Shown piece by piece: positions 8,926 to 17,261 of a DNA stretch of 64,000 nucleotides. Position 1 is the first letter of the stretch, and the number at the start of each line of letters is the position of its first letter. Origin of the DNA: Gammaproteobacteria bacterium. Its GTDB lineage: Bacteria > Pseudomonadota > Gammaproteobacteria > Steroidobacterales > Woeseiaceae. A program made the position numbers and the translations under genes. The stretch spans positions 1 to 64,000 of the forward strand of contig JAHZJK010000011.1 of NCBI GenBank assembly GCA_022600955.1, read 5' to 3'. The notes under the pieces are model-generated. The model saw nothing but the letters and a program-made list of their open reading frames with translations, made no database searches and was not told the origin of the DNA.

Positions 8926-9825
8926 TTGAAACTACCTGACCCGAGAAATGCTGACATACTGGTGTACGTTGGCGACGAACTGAAACCGCGCGCTGAAGCC
9001 AGGGTTTCTGTTTTTGACAGCGTCGTGCAAGGCGGAGACGCCGTCTGGGAGGGGCTGCGAGTATACGACGGTCGTATTGCAGAACTCGGCGGTCACCTCG
9101 AAAGACTGCAAAATTCGGCGAAGACCCTCGCCTTCGCGAATGTCCCAAGCTCGGATGAAGTCAGAGCGGCAATCTTTGCGACCCTGGAGGCCAATGGTAT
9201 GCGCGACAATGCACATATTCGGCTTACCCTGACGCGCGGTGAGAAATACACATCCGGAATGAATCCGCGCTTCAACCAATCAGGCTGTACTCTCATTGTA
9301 CTGGCCGAATGGAAACCACCGGTATACAACGACGACGGCATCCGCGTAATCACCGCATCAACTCGCCGAAATACGCCGGAGTGTCTGGATTCGAAAATTC
9401 ATCACAACAACCTGCTCAACAATATTCTTGCGTCTATTGAAGCGAATGTCGCCAACGTCGATTGCGCCATCATGCTCGACGTGAATGGCTTTGTATCGGA
9501 AACCAATGACACGAACCTTTTCCTGGTAAAAGAGGGCGAAGTACTGACGCCGCATGCGGATAGCTGTTTGCCCGGCCTGACACGCAAGATGATCCTTCAA
9601 ATATGCAGGCATCAGGATATCAGCGCCGTTGAACGCAATCTGTCACTAACTGAGCTATACACTGCGGACGAAGTATTTACGACAGGGACCATGGGCGAAC
9701 TAACGCCCATTCTCGAAGCCGATGGCCGGGTCATTGGTGATGGCAAACTCGGACCAATGACCAAACGCCTGCAGAAACTGCATCGCGAGTTCGCGTTCGG
9801 GAACGGCGAACCGTTGCCGTTCTAG
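8926..9825 (+). CDS. class IV PLP aminotransferase (branched-chain/D-amino acid type)
   Basis: 299 residues from a TTG at 8926, chosen because AAAGGA sits seven bases upstream and because a conserved start (KLPDPRNADILVYVGDEL) follows; an upstream in-frame start would overlap the sulfotransferase gene. Fold type IV features are visible: the DSVVQGGDAVWEGLRVYDG region that shapes the substrate pocket, SKIHHNNLLNNILA with the probable PLP Schiff-base lysine, and FVSETNDTNLFLV plus FTTGTMGELTPI, which bind cofactor phosphate. These are shared by IlvE, D-amino acid transaminase and aminodeoxychorismate lyase. The EGLR and TMGE motifs favour an amino acid transaminase over PabC. It is probably co-expressed with the sulfotransferase-like gene and abuts gshA end to end. 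Confidence 0.85.
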   Translation: MKLPDPRNADILVYVGDELKPRAEARVSVFDSVVQGGDAVWEGLRVYDGRIAELGGHLERLQNSAKTLAFANVPSSDEVRAAIFATLEANGMRDNAHIRLTLTRGEKYTSGMNPRFNQSGCTLIVLAEWKPPVYNDDGIRVITASTRRNTPECLDSKIHHNNLLNNILASIEANVANVDCAIMLDVNGFVSETNDTNLFLVKEGEVLTPHADSCLPGLTRKMILQICRHQDISAVERNLSLTELYTADEVFTTGTMGELTPILEADGRVIGDGKLGPMTKRLQKLHREFAFGNGEPLPF

Positions 9826-11427
9826 CTAGTCGGCGGAGAAATAGTCCTGCAGATAGGCGTCCAGACTGATCGAATCGCTGGCTTCTATGTCCCGTTGTCG
9901 CTGCAGTGACTGCGTGACCTCTTCGGAAAACGCCTGTTGCACTCTATCGCCAAGTGGCGTGATGGATGCAAAGTAGTCGCGATGACTGCGCGACATCGCC
10001 AGCGCAAACGGGAAGAAACCTGTGCCGGTTGCCTTTAGCTCTGCGACTATGCGCGCGGATGGCGTCTCGGCGGAATTCGCAACCAGTCTTTTCTGCACTG
10101 CGACGGCCTGGCTGTAAGTGTCATTGTCGTCATGACGATCCAGCTGGCTCGCGACTGCAGCTACGCCGTCAAGAATTTCATCCGCCCAGCCTGCGACGGA
10201 AACGGGCTCGCCATCGCGCAGCAATCTGAAATCCGGATTGCGACCCTGTTTCGCTGTACCCGTCTGGTTGCGTGCCAGTTCCTGCAACTCGGTATCGGTC
10301 AATATCGGGCTATCCTGCAGCAGGCAGTAAAGCAGAAACGCCTCCATAAAACGTATCGTGTTCTGATTGATACCGCAGGGGTCGAACAGATTGATATCCA
10401 GCGAGCGAATCTCTACATACTCGATACCGCCACGCTGCAACGCAGCGGTCGGACGTTCTCCTGAGCGCGCAACTCGCTTGGGCCTCACGGGCGAATAGAA
10501 TTCGTTTTCGATCTGCAGCAAATTCGCATTCAGCTGCTGATAGGTTCCGTCAACTTTGACTCCGATCTCTTCGTACGAGGGCTCGGCCGTGTTGATCGCC
10601 TTATCCAGGTCGCGAACATACTCATCGAGACTGTTCAGAGAAATATTAATTCTGGACTGGTTTTGATTGCTGTAGCCGAGATCGCTCATGCGCAGCGAAG
10701 TTCCGAATGGCTCGAAGTACGTATCGTCATTGAGCGACTCCAGCTCTTGCTCACCTGCCGCGACGAAAGACTTGCACAAAGCCGGTGAAGCGCCAAACAA
10801 GTACAACACCAGCCAACCCATACGACGAAAATTTCGAATCAAACCCAGATACTGCTCAGACCTGAATTCATCGGCGGGCGCATCACTACCCAACAGCGAC
10901 TGGTAGGCCGGCCAGAAATCGACGGGTACAGAATAGTTGTAGTGAACGCCGGCGATGGTTTGCATCTGCCGACCATATCGATTGCCAAGGCCACGCCTGT
11001 AAATCGTTTTCATTTGACCGACATTGGAGCTGCCATAGCGTGCCAGGGGAATTTCATTGTCCGCCGGTATAGCGCAGGGCATACTCGCCGACCAGAGCAT
11101 TTCATCGCCAAGATTGGCATACGTAAACTGATGAATATTGCAGATAAACTGCAGCGCTTCCCAACTTGTCTCGAACGCTGGTGATACAAACTCAAGCAGT
11201 GCTTCGGAAAAATCGGTCGTTATATAACGATTAGTTAGTGCGGATCCGAGCTTGGCAGGGTGAGGAAGACTGGAAAGACTTCCATCGACGGCGACCCGCA
11301 GAGATTCCTTTTCAATTCCTTTTAACCCGCCATACAGGATATCGCCGCCGGCCGTGGCGATAGCATCAAGGCGCTTTTCGAAACTCTGCTTCAATGAAGA
11401 TTCCGTCGTTAGGTGTACTACCCGCAC
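9826..11427 (-). CDS. gshA: glutamate-cysteine ligase
   Basis: First and rate-limiting step of glutathione synthesis: ATP-dependent joining of L-cysteine to the gamma-carboxyl of L-glutamate, in the cytoplasm. 533 residues against about 518 in E. coli. The N-terminal GLKGIEKESLRV segment, TDFSEALLEFVSP, the YRRGLGNRYGRQMQTIAGVHYNYS metal/nucleotide region and the YVEIRSLDINLFDPCGI block are all characteristic of the gammaproteobacterial GshA family, which differs from the plant/alphaproteobacterial type. The start is GTG at 11427. The stop immediately abuts the convergent aminotransferase gene. No gshB is in the window. Confidence 0.96.
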   Translation of the reverse strand: MRVVHLTTESSLKQSFEKRLDAIATAGGDILYGGLKGIEKESLRVAVDGSLSSLPHPAKLGSALTNRYITTDFSEALLEFVSPAFETSWEALQFICNIHQFTYANLGDEMLWSASMPCAIPADNEIPLARYGSSNVGQMKTIYRRGLGNRYGRQMQTIAGVHYNYSVPVDFWPAYQSLLGSDAPADEFRSEQYLGLIRNFRRMGWLVLYLFGASPALCKSFVAAGEQELESLNDDTYFEPFGTSLRMSDLGYSNQNQSRINISLNSLDEYVRDLDKAINTAEPSYEEIGVKVDGTYQQLNANLLQIENEFYSPVRPKRVARSGERPTAALQRGGIEYVEIRSLDINLFDPCGINQNTIRFMEAFLLYCLLQDSPILTDTELQELARNQTGTAKQGRNPDFRLLRDGEPVSVAGWADEILDGVAAVASQLDRHDDNDTYSQAVAVQKRLVANSAETPSARIVAELKATGTGFFPFALAMSRSHRDYFASITPLGDRVQQAFSEEVTQSLQRQRDIEASDSISLDAYLQDYFSAD

Positions 11428-11536
11428 GCTGTTTTACCATAACCGTCCAACAGGTGCGCAAGAGGCGTATTACAGCACATCATGAACTGACGACGTGGAT
11501 TTGATCTACACTGTAGACAAGCATCCGGAAGAAATG

Positions 11537-11926
11537 ATGAAACTCACCGCACAATCCCTGTCAGCGACGAGCCTGCTGGTCGTCTTGTTGCTCAGCAGCG
11601 CCTCGGCAGAGGCGTTCCGCTGCGGCCGCAAAATCGTCAGGGAAGACATGCACGAGGCACAGATTCGCAAGATTTGTGGCAAACCCGCAATAGAAAGACA
11701 GCTTGGGTACGCTCTCCGCAGCGCCTACATCCCTGTGCGCCGCGGTAATTTGCCTGGCGTTAATGTTGAGCGTTTTCCCGGCCCTGGTCCCTATACTCAA
11801 CAAGTGCTGCTTACGGAATACGTCTACAACTTCGGCCCCCGCAAACTCATGCGACGTTTGTTATTTGAGGGCGGCGTACTGGTGAGCATCGAGACTATTG
11901 GCTACGGTTACCGGGAAGAGAAATAG
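11537..11926 (+). CDS. exported DUF2845-like protein
   Basis: 129 residues when started at the second of two adjacent ATGs, which gives better spacing from GGAAGAA. A signal peptide (hydrophobic core SLLVVLLLSSASAEA) is followed by FRCGRKIVREDMHEAQIRKICGKP, the CGKP pattern of the DUF2845/SmpA-OmlA-like small periplasmic proteins. Two cysteines about 20 residues apart could pair. The function of this family is not established. It lies upstream of the bactofilin gene with a short gap. Confidence 0.72.
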   Translation: MKLTAQSLSATSLLVVLLLSSASAEAFRCGRKIVREDMHEAQIRKICGKPAIERQLGYALRSAYIPVRRGNLPGVNVERFPGPGPYTQQVLLTEYVYNFGPRKLMRRLLFEGGVLVSIETIGYGYREEK

Positions 11927-11963
11927 GTTAGTATTTGGCCAACTACCTCGGAGCCTCAATTGC

Positions 11964-12359
11964 ATGAATGAATCCAAACTCAGACGACTACGTGACCGGA
12001 CCGGTGGCGCTGCGACATTGATTAACCATGGTTGCAAGATTTCCGGCGAGATTTCCGGTAGCGGAGACTTCATGATCAGCGGCGAAGTGGCGGGCGACTG
12101 CAACGTCAGCGGCACCGTAACGCTTGCCGTGAACGGACTCTGGCAGGGAACCATCCAGGCGGACAACGTGATCGTTGCTGGCCACGTCGAAGGTGACATT
12201 GCAGCGCACGGCAAAGTGGAAATCACGGATACCGCCCGCATCACGGGAACCGTCACCGGCGAGGCGATTGCCGTCGCGGAAGGCGCCGTCGTGGAAGGCG
12301 TCATGAAGACCAATAATCAGTCCGCACCGCAGGAATTCGTGGAAAAGCGCAACAACTAA
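11964..12359 (+). CDS. bactofilin (polymer-forming cytoskeletal protein)
   Basis: 131-residue bactofilin of the DUF583 family, a self-polymerising right-handed beta-helix protein that scaffolds cell-shape and envelope proteins at the inner membrane. The short repeating pattern (ISGEISGSGDFMISGEVAGD, then NVSGTVTLAVNG, IVAGHVEGDIAAHGKVEITD, ITGTVTGEAIAV) is the beta-helix core, with polar N- and C-terminal tails. I chose the ATG at 11964 because upstream in-frame residues do not resemble the family. There is no M23 peptidase partner next door; the neighbours are the DUF2845 gene and a cyclic-di-GMP protein. Confidence 0.88.
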   Translation: MNESKLRRLRDRTGGAATLINHGCKISGEISGSGDFMISGEVAGDCNVSGTVTLAVNGLWQGTIQADNVIVAGHVEGDIAAHGKVEITDTARITGTVTGEAIAVAEGAVVEGVMKTNNQSAPQEFVEKRNN

Positions 12360-12441
12360 TTTCCCAACCCGGAAATTTAGCCTCCGATTCAGCCACAGAT
12401 GCTACACTGCTGGCTGGTAACGGCCGAATAAAAATTACGAA

Positions 12442-14892
12442 ATGATCGGCATTAAAACTCCGCGATTGCTGGTGCTCGCGGTTGCGCTTGGCGCAGCCGT
12501 CTCCGGCATCATGTTGTCGGTGTTTTATGTTCAATACCAGTGGCTTGCGCAGGAGATCGTTACCACAAGCTCCGCCGAGCGCGACCGCCTGCTTGCTGTC
12601 GAATTTCAGATCATCGCGCAAAGCAAGTTGGAGCTCGCCGGGCACGAACTTGGCGATAAAATCGCGTCTCCGGACGAAATCAATACCGCCACAGCTCTGA
12701 ACGCAATGCTGCTTCAAGACACGCAGCTTGCCGGCGTCCAGTTCACCTCGACGTCCGGCGCGACATCTCAGGCAGGCAGCTTCCCCCCCGGTCCGCATAA
12801 CGACTCATCAAACTGGCTCGACAATCGCCTGATCCTCACGACCGAGGTTGGTGCCGGCGGCAAAACACTTGGCGAGCTTTCCGGCGCGTTTGATCTCGAG
12901 GATTTGCGTACTGAGTCAAGGCGATTTAGCGCGGCACTCGCGGATGCGCAAGTAGAGAGCAGCAGGGTGAGCTATTTGTGGGCCGCGGCGGGAACCGCCG
13001 GCGCCCTGACCCTCTGCGGTCTGGTTGTCTGGTTACTGATACGCGGCCAGACGAAACGGATTCGACAACTCAAGACCCAGGCCGAAAAACTGCGCGACTC
13101 AGATTTTGGCGAACCGCTGGCGACCTATCGTGGTGACGAACTCGGTGAACTCGCGTCGGTGTTTAACGAGATGCGGCAACGACTTAGAAGCACCACTCAC
13201 AGTCGCGACTATGTCGACAGCATTCTTTCCGGCATGAACGAAGCAGTCATCGTCACGTCCGAACTCGGAATGATCCAACGCATCAACACCGCGACCACGC
13301 ACCTGCTCGGCTATGAGGAAGACGAACTACTCGACACCAATATCGATTTTCTTGTCAATACCAGCAAGAGCGCGTCGCTTGCAGCCGACTCGCCATCCGG
13401 CCTTCCCAAAGAGGCAATATTCGAAAGCAAGTACGGTGAATCTATTCCCGTTTCATACACTTGCTCGGTAGTCGACGACAACGCCGACGCGCCGGCCACG
13501 CGCGTCTATGCTGCACAGAACATTACCGAGCGCCGCCGGGCAGAAAAACGCATACGCTACCTGGCACGAATCGATCCGTTAACCAAGATCCCTAATCGAA
13601 TGCAGTTTCAACATTTGCTGCAACGCGGCATCGCGCGAGCGCGGCGAGCCGACAAGTCTCTTTGCCTTTTTTACATCGATGTCGACCATTTCAAGGAAAT
13701 AAACGATACTTTTGGCCACCTGGCAGGCGACACGACTCTGGAAACAGTCGCAGAGCGACTCAAGTCGGCACTGCCGAATCATTCGATTGTAGGGCGTCTC
13801 GCTGGCGACGAATTTGCTGTCATCGTCGATGATCTCGGACCGGATGAGATGGGCATCGTTGAAACCTCGGAAGCCGCACAGAAGCTGCTTGACCGACTTG
13901 CGGATCCGTTTTTCGTACAAGGGCATGAAGTATTTATGACGGCGAGCCTGGGTATTGCCTACTACCCGAAGGATGCTCCGAACGTCATTGACCTGATTCG
14001 CAATGCCGACGCGGCTCTCTACCATTCGAAGAAGACCGGCGGCAACGTGTTTTCATACTATGCGCCGAAAATGAACGAGGATTCCGTCGAGCGCCTGATG
14101 ACCAAGAGTAAGCTGAAGCGCGCGTTCGAACGCGATGAGCTTTTGGTGCATTACCAACCTAAATACAATCTGGAAACCGGTGAGGTTTTTGGCGCTGAAG
14201 CTCTCGTGCGCTGGGAACTCCCTGAAAGAGGCTTGATCCTTCCGTCCGACTTTATTCCGATCGCAGAAGAAACTAACCTCATTATAGAAATCGGAGAGTG
14301 GGTTCTCGACAAGGTGTGTGAAGATTTTCGCATTTGGCAGCGCAGCGTTTCGTCGCCCGGAAGAGTCTCCGTCAATCTGTCGCTTAAACAGCTCCGCCAA
14401 TTGAATTTCATCAGTCGAATCGGCTCAATCATGCGCAGTCACGAGGTATCACCGACCTCGCTTGAACTTGAGATCACAGAAACAACATTGATGGAAAATC
14501 CGGAGCGCACTATAAAGCTGCTCGACCAGCTATATGGTCTTGGCCTGCACCTGGCCATCGATGACTTTGGCACCGGCTACTCATCGCTAAGCGCCCTGCA
14601 GCAGTTTCCGATCAGCACATTGAAAATCGACCGATCATTCGTACGGGACATCGTCAACAACCCAGATGACGCCACTATCGTCGACACTATTATTCAGATG
14701 GGCCGCAACATGAACATGGACGTTGTCGCGGAAGGCGTAGAGGGAGAGGCACAGTTGAATTTCTTACAAAAACTCGGCTGCACTTACGTACAGGGCTTGC
14801 TGTTCGGGGACCCGATGAGTGCCGACAACTATCTCGAACTTCTGCTGGCCCAGGCCGACGGAACCGACACGTATCGTGCGCTGTTCGCATGA
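12442..14892 (+). CDS. membrane HAMP-PAS-GGDEF-EAL cyclic-di-GMP protein
   Basis: 816 residues. An N-terminal membrane segment (about 8-30), a sensor region, a second membrane segment near 175-200, HAMP at about 200-255, PAS at about 260-380, GGDEF at about 390-545 and EAL at about 560-800. The diguanylate cyclase A-site reads AGDEF in place of GGDEF, a variant found in active enzymes. The EAL domain keeps EALVRW, the ExTET segment (LELEITETTLM) and DDFGTGYSSL, so phosphodiesterase activity is plausible. It may be bifunctional or biased by the sensor. It sits alone with 83 bases upstream, so it probably has its own promoter. Confidence 0.94.
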   Translation: MIGIKTPRLLVLAVALGAAVSGIMLSVFYVQYQWLAQEIVTTSSAERDRLLAVEFQIIAQSKLELAGHELGDKIASPDEINTATALNAMLLQDTQLAGVQFTSTSGATSQAGSFPPGPHNDSSNWLDNRLILTTEVGAGGKTLGELSGAFDLEDLRTESRRFSAALADAQVESSRVSYLWAAAGTAGALTLCGLVVWLLIRGQTKRIRQLKTQAEKLRDSDFGEPLATYRGDELGELASVFNEMRQRLRSTTHSRDYVDSILSGMNEAVIVTSELGMIQRINTATTHLLGYEEDELLDTNIDFLVNTSKSASLAADSPSGLPKEAIFESKYGESIPVSYTCSVVDDNADAPATRVYAAQNITERRRAEKRIRYLARIDPLTKIPNRMQFQHLLQRGIARARRADKSLCLFYIDVDHFKEINDTFGHLAGDTTLETVAERLKSALPNHSIVGRLAGDEFAVIVDDLGPDEMGIVETSEAAQKLLDRLADPFFVQGHEVFMTASLGIAYYPKDAPNVIDLIRNADAALYHSKKTGGNVFSYYAPKMNEDSVERLMTKSKLKRAFERDELLVHYQPKYNLETGEVFGAEALVRWELPERGLILPSDFIPIAEETNLIIEIGEWVLDKVCEDFRIWQRSVSSPGRVSVNLSLKQLRQLNFISRIGSIMRSHEVSPTSLELEITETTLMENPERTIKLLDQLYGLGLHLAIDDFGTGYSSLSALQQFPISTLKIDRSFVRDIVNNPDDATIVDTIIQMGRNMNMDVVAEGVEGEAQLNFLQKLGCTYVQGLLFGDPMSADNYLELLLAQADGTDTYRALFA

Positions 14893-14980
14893 CTTCACTC
14901 AGAAACGCCAACGTGATTTAATATCGTCCACACCCTTAATCCATCTTGCATTTTACGCAAGTTCGAAATAAGTTGAATCA

Positions 14981-15343
14981 ATGAATACATTAAACAAGAT
15001 CGTGATTTCTACACTGTTTCTCATTGCTGCGCCTTTCGCGAACGCATGTGAATATCCGTCCAAGCCGGCCCAGATGCCGGATGGAAAGACCGCCACTAAA
15101 GAGGAAATGCTGGTGGGCGTTAAACACATCAATGCGTATCAGGAAACAATGAAAGCCTACCTGGCGTGCATTGAGGCAGATGAAGCGCTCGCCTCTCAGG
15201 CTGCGGAGAACGAGGACGAGGATGCGGAGAAGCAACGCTCTCAGTTGTTCAACAAGAAGTATAACGCCGCTGTCGATGAGCAGACGCTGGTTGTTGAAGA
15301 ATTCAACTTGCAGATTCGAGCGTATAAATCCCGTTCCAACTAA
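14981..15343 (+). CDS. small exported hypothetical protein
   Basis: 120 residues with a clear signal peptide (hydrophobic core VISTLFLIAAPFANA, cleavage before CEYPSKP). The mature part is highly charged and predicted helical, with an acidic/basic stretch (AENEDEDAEKQRS) around residue 75 and two cysteines that could form a disulfide. I do not recognise the family. A good intrinsic terminator follows 18 bases after the stop. No homologous neighbour is present and no function is proposed. Confidence 0.7.
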   Translation: MNTLNKIVISTLFLIAAPFANACEYPSKPAQMPDGKTATKEEMLVGVKHINAYQETMKAYLACIEADEALASQAAENEDEDAEKQRSQLFNKKYNAAVDEQTLVVEEFNLQIRAYKSRSN

Positions 15344-15360
15344 GTATAGATACAAGTAAC

Positions 15361-15390
15361 AAAGCCCGTCGACAGACGGGCTTTTTTTTT
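15361..15390 (+). terminator. Rho-independent terminator
   Basis: Perfect stem AAAGCCCGTC / GACGGGCTTT with a four-base loop GACA, followed by a nine-base T run. It ends the small exported protein gene; a weaker action on the convergent phage-shock operon is possible because the stem is preceded by A residues. Confidence 0.93.
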
Positions 15391-15402
15391 GCCTGGAATC
15401 CG

Positions 15403-15624
15403 CTACTTCAGGTTATCTATTTCCCGACCCAGGTCGTATTTGTTCTCAGTGACTATCCGCTCGAGGACTCTGATGCGCTCTTCGAGTTTTTCAATCTTGG
15501 CGAGCGATTCTTCGAGATTCGGGTCATGCTCAGGTTGTTTGTTTTTCATTTTTAAGTACTTTTGGTAAGTATCGGCCGCGAATACGATCGCGACAATAAG
15601 AACTATGTAGAAGAAATTATTCAT
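15403..15624 (-). CDS. PspB-like small membrane protein
   Basis: 73 residues: one N-terminal transmembrane helix (about 3-20) followed by a charged coiled-coil tail whose ESLAKIEKLEERIRVLERIVTE heptads are typical of PspB. In Enterobacteria PspB pairs with PspC to sense envelope stress and recruit PspA. It is last in the psp operon, after two PspC-domain genes, unlike the E. coli order A-B-C. Topology and position support the call; sequence similarity is limited because the protein is short. Confidence 0.75.
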   Translation of the reverse strand: MNNFFYIVLIVAIVFAADTYQKYLKMKNKQPEHDPNLEESLAKIEKLEERIRVLERIVTENKYDLGREIDNLK

Positions 15625-15653
15625 TAACGCATCCCTATGCTTTTTGGTGCTGC

Positions 15654-16076
15654 TTACAGGCGGCGCAGCTCTTCTTCAATCTGATATCGCCTTGAGGTGA
15701 CATGCCGCTCCAGCCGGGCCAATCGAGCATCCAGGTCTTCGCAGCGACGTCGTATCACTTCTGCCTTTTCGGACGGCCGCGGCTCCGGTTCGACTGCACT
15801 CTTGCGCTGCTTGCGCCGCCGCCGGCAACTGAAAATTGCTGCCTCCTTGCGGACACCCGGGTCACCTGACGACACCGATGGAATCAGGAACACTGCTGCC
15901 AGGTAGCCGCAAACCGCTATCGGCATTGCCATCAGAAAAGCGATGAACGCGAGGAATCTCGTAACTTTCAGGTTAAAGCCGAAATACCTGGCCAGACCCG
16001 CACAGACGCCGCCGAGCACAGCCCTGTCGGCATCCCGGTAAAGCCCGTGTTCTGACGTCGCATGCATCGTACTCAT
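15654..16076 (-). CDS. pspC: PspC-domain protein
   Basis: 140 residues with the PspC signature GLYRDADRAVLGGVCAGLARYFG near the N terminus, a hydrophobic stretch (about 40-70), and a long basic then coiled-coil C-terminal tail. In the phage-shock response PspC is an inner-membrane sensor that binds PspA under secretin or proton-motive-force stress. It overlaps the preceding PspC-like gene by four bases (ATGA). A second in-frame ATG three codons in could be the real start. Confidence 0.88.
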   Translation of the reverse strand: MSTMHATSEHGLYRDADRAVLGGVCAGLARYFGFNLKVTRFLAFIAFLMAMPIAVCGYLAAVFLIPSVSSGDPGVRKEAAIFSCRRRRKQRKSAVEPEPRPSEKAEVIRRRCEDLDARLARLERHVTSRRYQIEEELRRL

Positions 16077-16366
16077 GTGCGCCTCCAGCGTTCATGTCCA
16101 TAGCGGCGCCAAAACTCATCCTCGCTCCTGTGGCCCGAGTATACGAGCGGCTTCTCTTTGATTAACAAAGTCGCGCCGAGATACAACGCGGCTGTAAGCC
16201 AAAAGAACAGTAACAAGCTGATGAATGCGACAACCCTAACCGTGCCCAGCCGAAAATTGAATCGATCAGCGATGCCTGCGCAGACACCAAAAACCCAGCC
16301 ATTTTCGCGATCACGATAAAACCCACGCAGTGGGCCGTAATCAATATTCCAGGTGTCTCTTTCCAT
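16073..16366 (-). CDS. second PspC-domain protein
   Basis: 97-residue PspC-family protein: RENGWVFGVCAGIADRFNF motif at about 20-38, then a hydrophobic helix (about 42-67) and a short charged tail ending in basic residues. It precedes the longer pspC gene with a four-base overlap and follows pspA by 20 bases. Two consecutive PspC-domain genes probably reflect duplication with divergence of the tail. Whether they form a hetero-complex is unknown. Confidence 0.83.
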   Translation of the reverse strand: MERDTWNIDYGPLRGFYRDRENGWVFGVCAGIADRFNFRLGTVRVVAFISLLLFFWLTAALYLGATLLIKEKPLVYSGHRSEDEFWRRYGHERWRRT

Positions 16367-16386
16367 CCCATTCCTCCTTGCGGCGA

Positions 16387-17073
16387 TTACTCGGTTCCTG
16401 TGGCGGCTTGATTGCTACCGGCAACGCGTCGCTTCAACGCATCGAGTTCCTCTTTGACGGACTCTTCAGCTTCCAGACTCGCGAACTCATGATTGAGATC
16501 TTTTGGAAGTCCGAGGTCATACGCCTCGACCCGACCTTCAACATCATCGATGCGACGCGTGTAGGCTTCGAAACGCACCATCGCGTCGTCAATCTTGTAA
16601 TCGTGAATTTTCTTGCGTGCTGCAAGGCGACTGTTCGCGGTCTTGTGGCGGGCCAGCAACGACTTCTGGCGAGCTTTGGCATCTTCCAGCTTGCCCTCTA
16701 GCCTTGCTATATCTTCATTGAGTTTGGCCAGACCCTCATCAACTGCCAGGTAGTCCTGTTTCAAAACGTCAACGGCGCTGGTCACTCGGGATTTTTCAAC
16801 CAGAGCAGCTTTCGCCAGGTCTTCGCGACCCTTTCTCAGAGCGAGCTCGGCTTTGTTGTCCCAGTCCGCGAGATCTCTCTCCAACGCTTCAATCTTGCGG
16901 TTCAGATCTTTCTTGTCAGCGATGGAGCGTGCTGCGGCTGAACGAACTTCAACCAATGTGTCCTCCATCTCCTGAATCATCAAACGGACGATCTTTTCAG
17001 GATCCTCCGCCTTATCGAGTATCGAGTTGATATTCGAGTTCACGATGTCACTGAATCTCGTGAATATGCCCAT
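16387..17073 (-). CDS. pspA: phage shock protein A
   Basis: 228-residue PspA/IM30 (ESCRT-III-like) membrane-remodelling protein, nearly all coiled coil. It begins MGIFTRFSDIVNSNINSILDKAEDPEKIVR, with the amphipathic helix and the EDPEK motif of the family; E. coli PspA is 222 residues. In the resting state PspA inhibits PspF; under envelope stress it moves to the membrane and stabilises it. AGAGGAA lies eight bases upstream of the start, and a sigma-54 promoter lies about 40 bases upstream. It is first in the operon pspA, pspC-like, pspC, pspB-like. Confidence 0.96.
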   Translation of the reverse strand: MGIFTRFSDIVNSNINSILDKAEDPEKIVRLMIQEMEDTLVEVRSAAARSIADKKDLNRKIEALERDLADWDNKAELALRKGREDLAKAALVEKSRVTSAVDVLKQDYLAVDEGLAKLNEDIARLEGKLEDAKARQKSLLARHKTANSRLAARKKIHDYKIDDAMVRFEAYTRRIDDVEGRVEAYDLGLPKDLNHEFASLEAEESVKEELDALKRRVAGSNQAATGTE

Positions 17074-17112
17074 GGTAGTTCCTCTTTTGCGTCAATAACC
17101 TGTCTGTAGTGT

Positions 17113-17129
17113 TGCAGCATTCGTGCCAA
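17113..17129 (-). promoter_or_regulatory. sigma-54 promoter of the psp operon
   Basis: On the minus strand the sequence TTGGCACGAATGCTGCA matches the -24/-12 consensus TGGCACG-N4-TTGC except C for T at -13, with the required GG-N10-GC spacing. Predicted transcription start is about 30 bases before pspA ATG. Its place between pspA and the sigma-54 activator pspF makes the assignment strong. Confidence 0.88.
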
Positions 17130-17141
17130 GTACTGCGATTT

Positions 17142-17166
17142 CGCTTAAGTAATTGTTTATTAAGCG
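17142..17166. promoter_or_regulatory. inverted repeat, candidate PspF upstream activating site
   Basis: Perfect 7-base arms CGCTTAA (17142-17148) and TTAAGCG (17160-17166) around an 11-base AT-rich spacer. The element lies 13 bases upstream of the sigma-54 site. Enhancer sites for PspF lie upstream of pspA in E. coli, but usually further away (tens of bases), so it might instead control pspF, whose start is about 95 bases to the right. Confidence 0.5.
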
Positions 17167-17261
17167 TTTAATTGGCTTTCGATGGATTCGTGATACACCC
17201 TCAAAGTGGTTTTTTTCACCATTTATTAGCTTTTTTCGCTATCTTTTGGCTAAATACGCAC

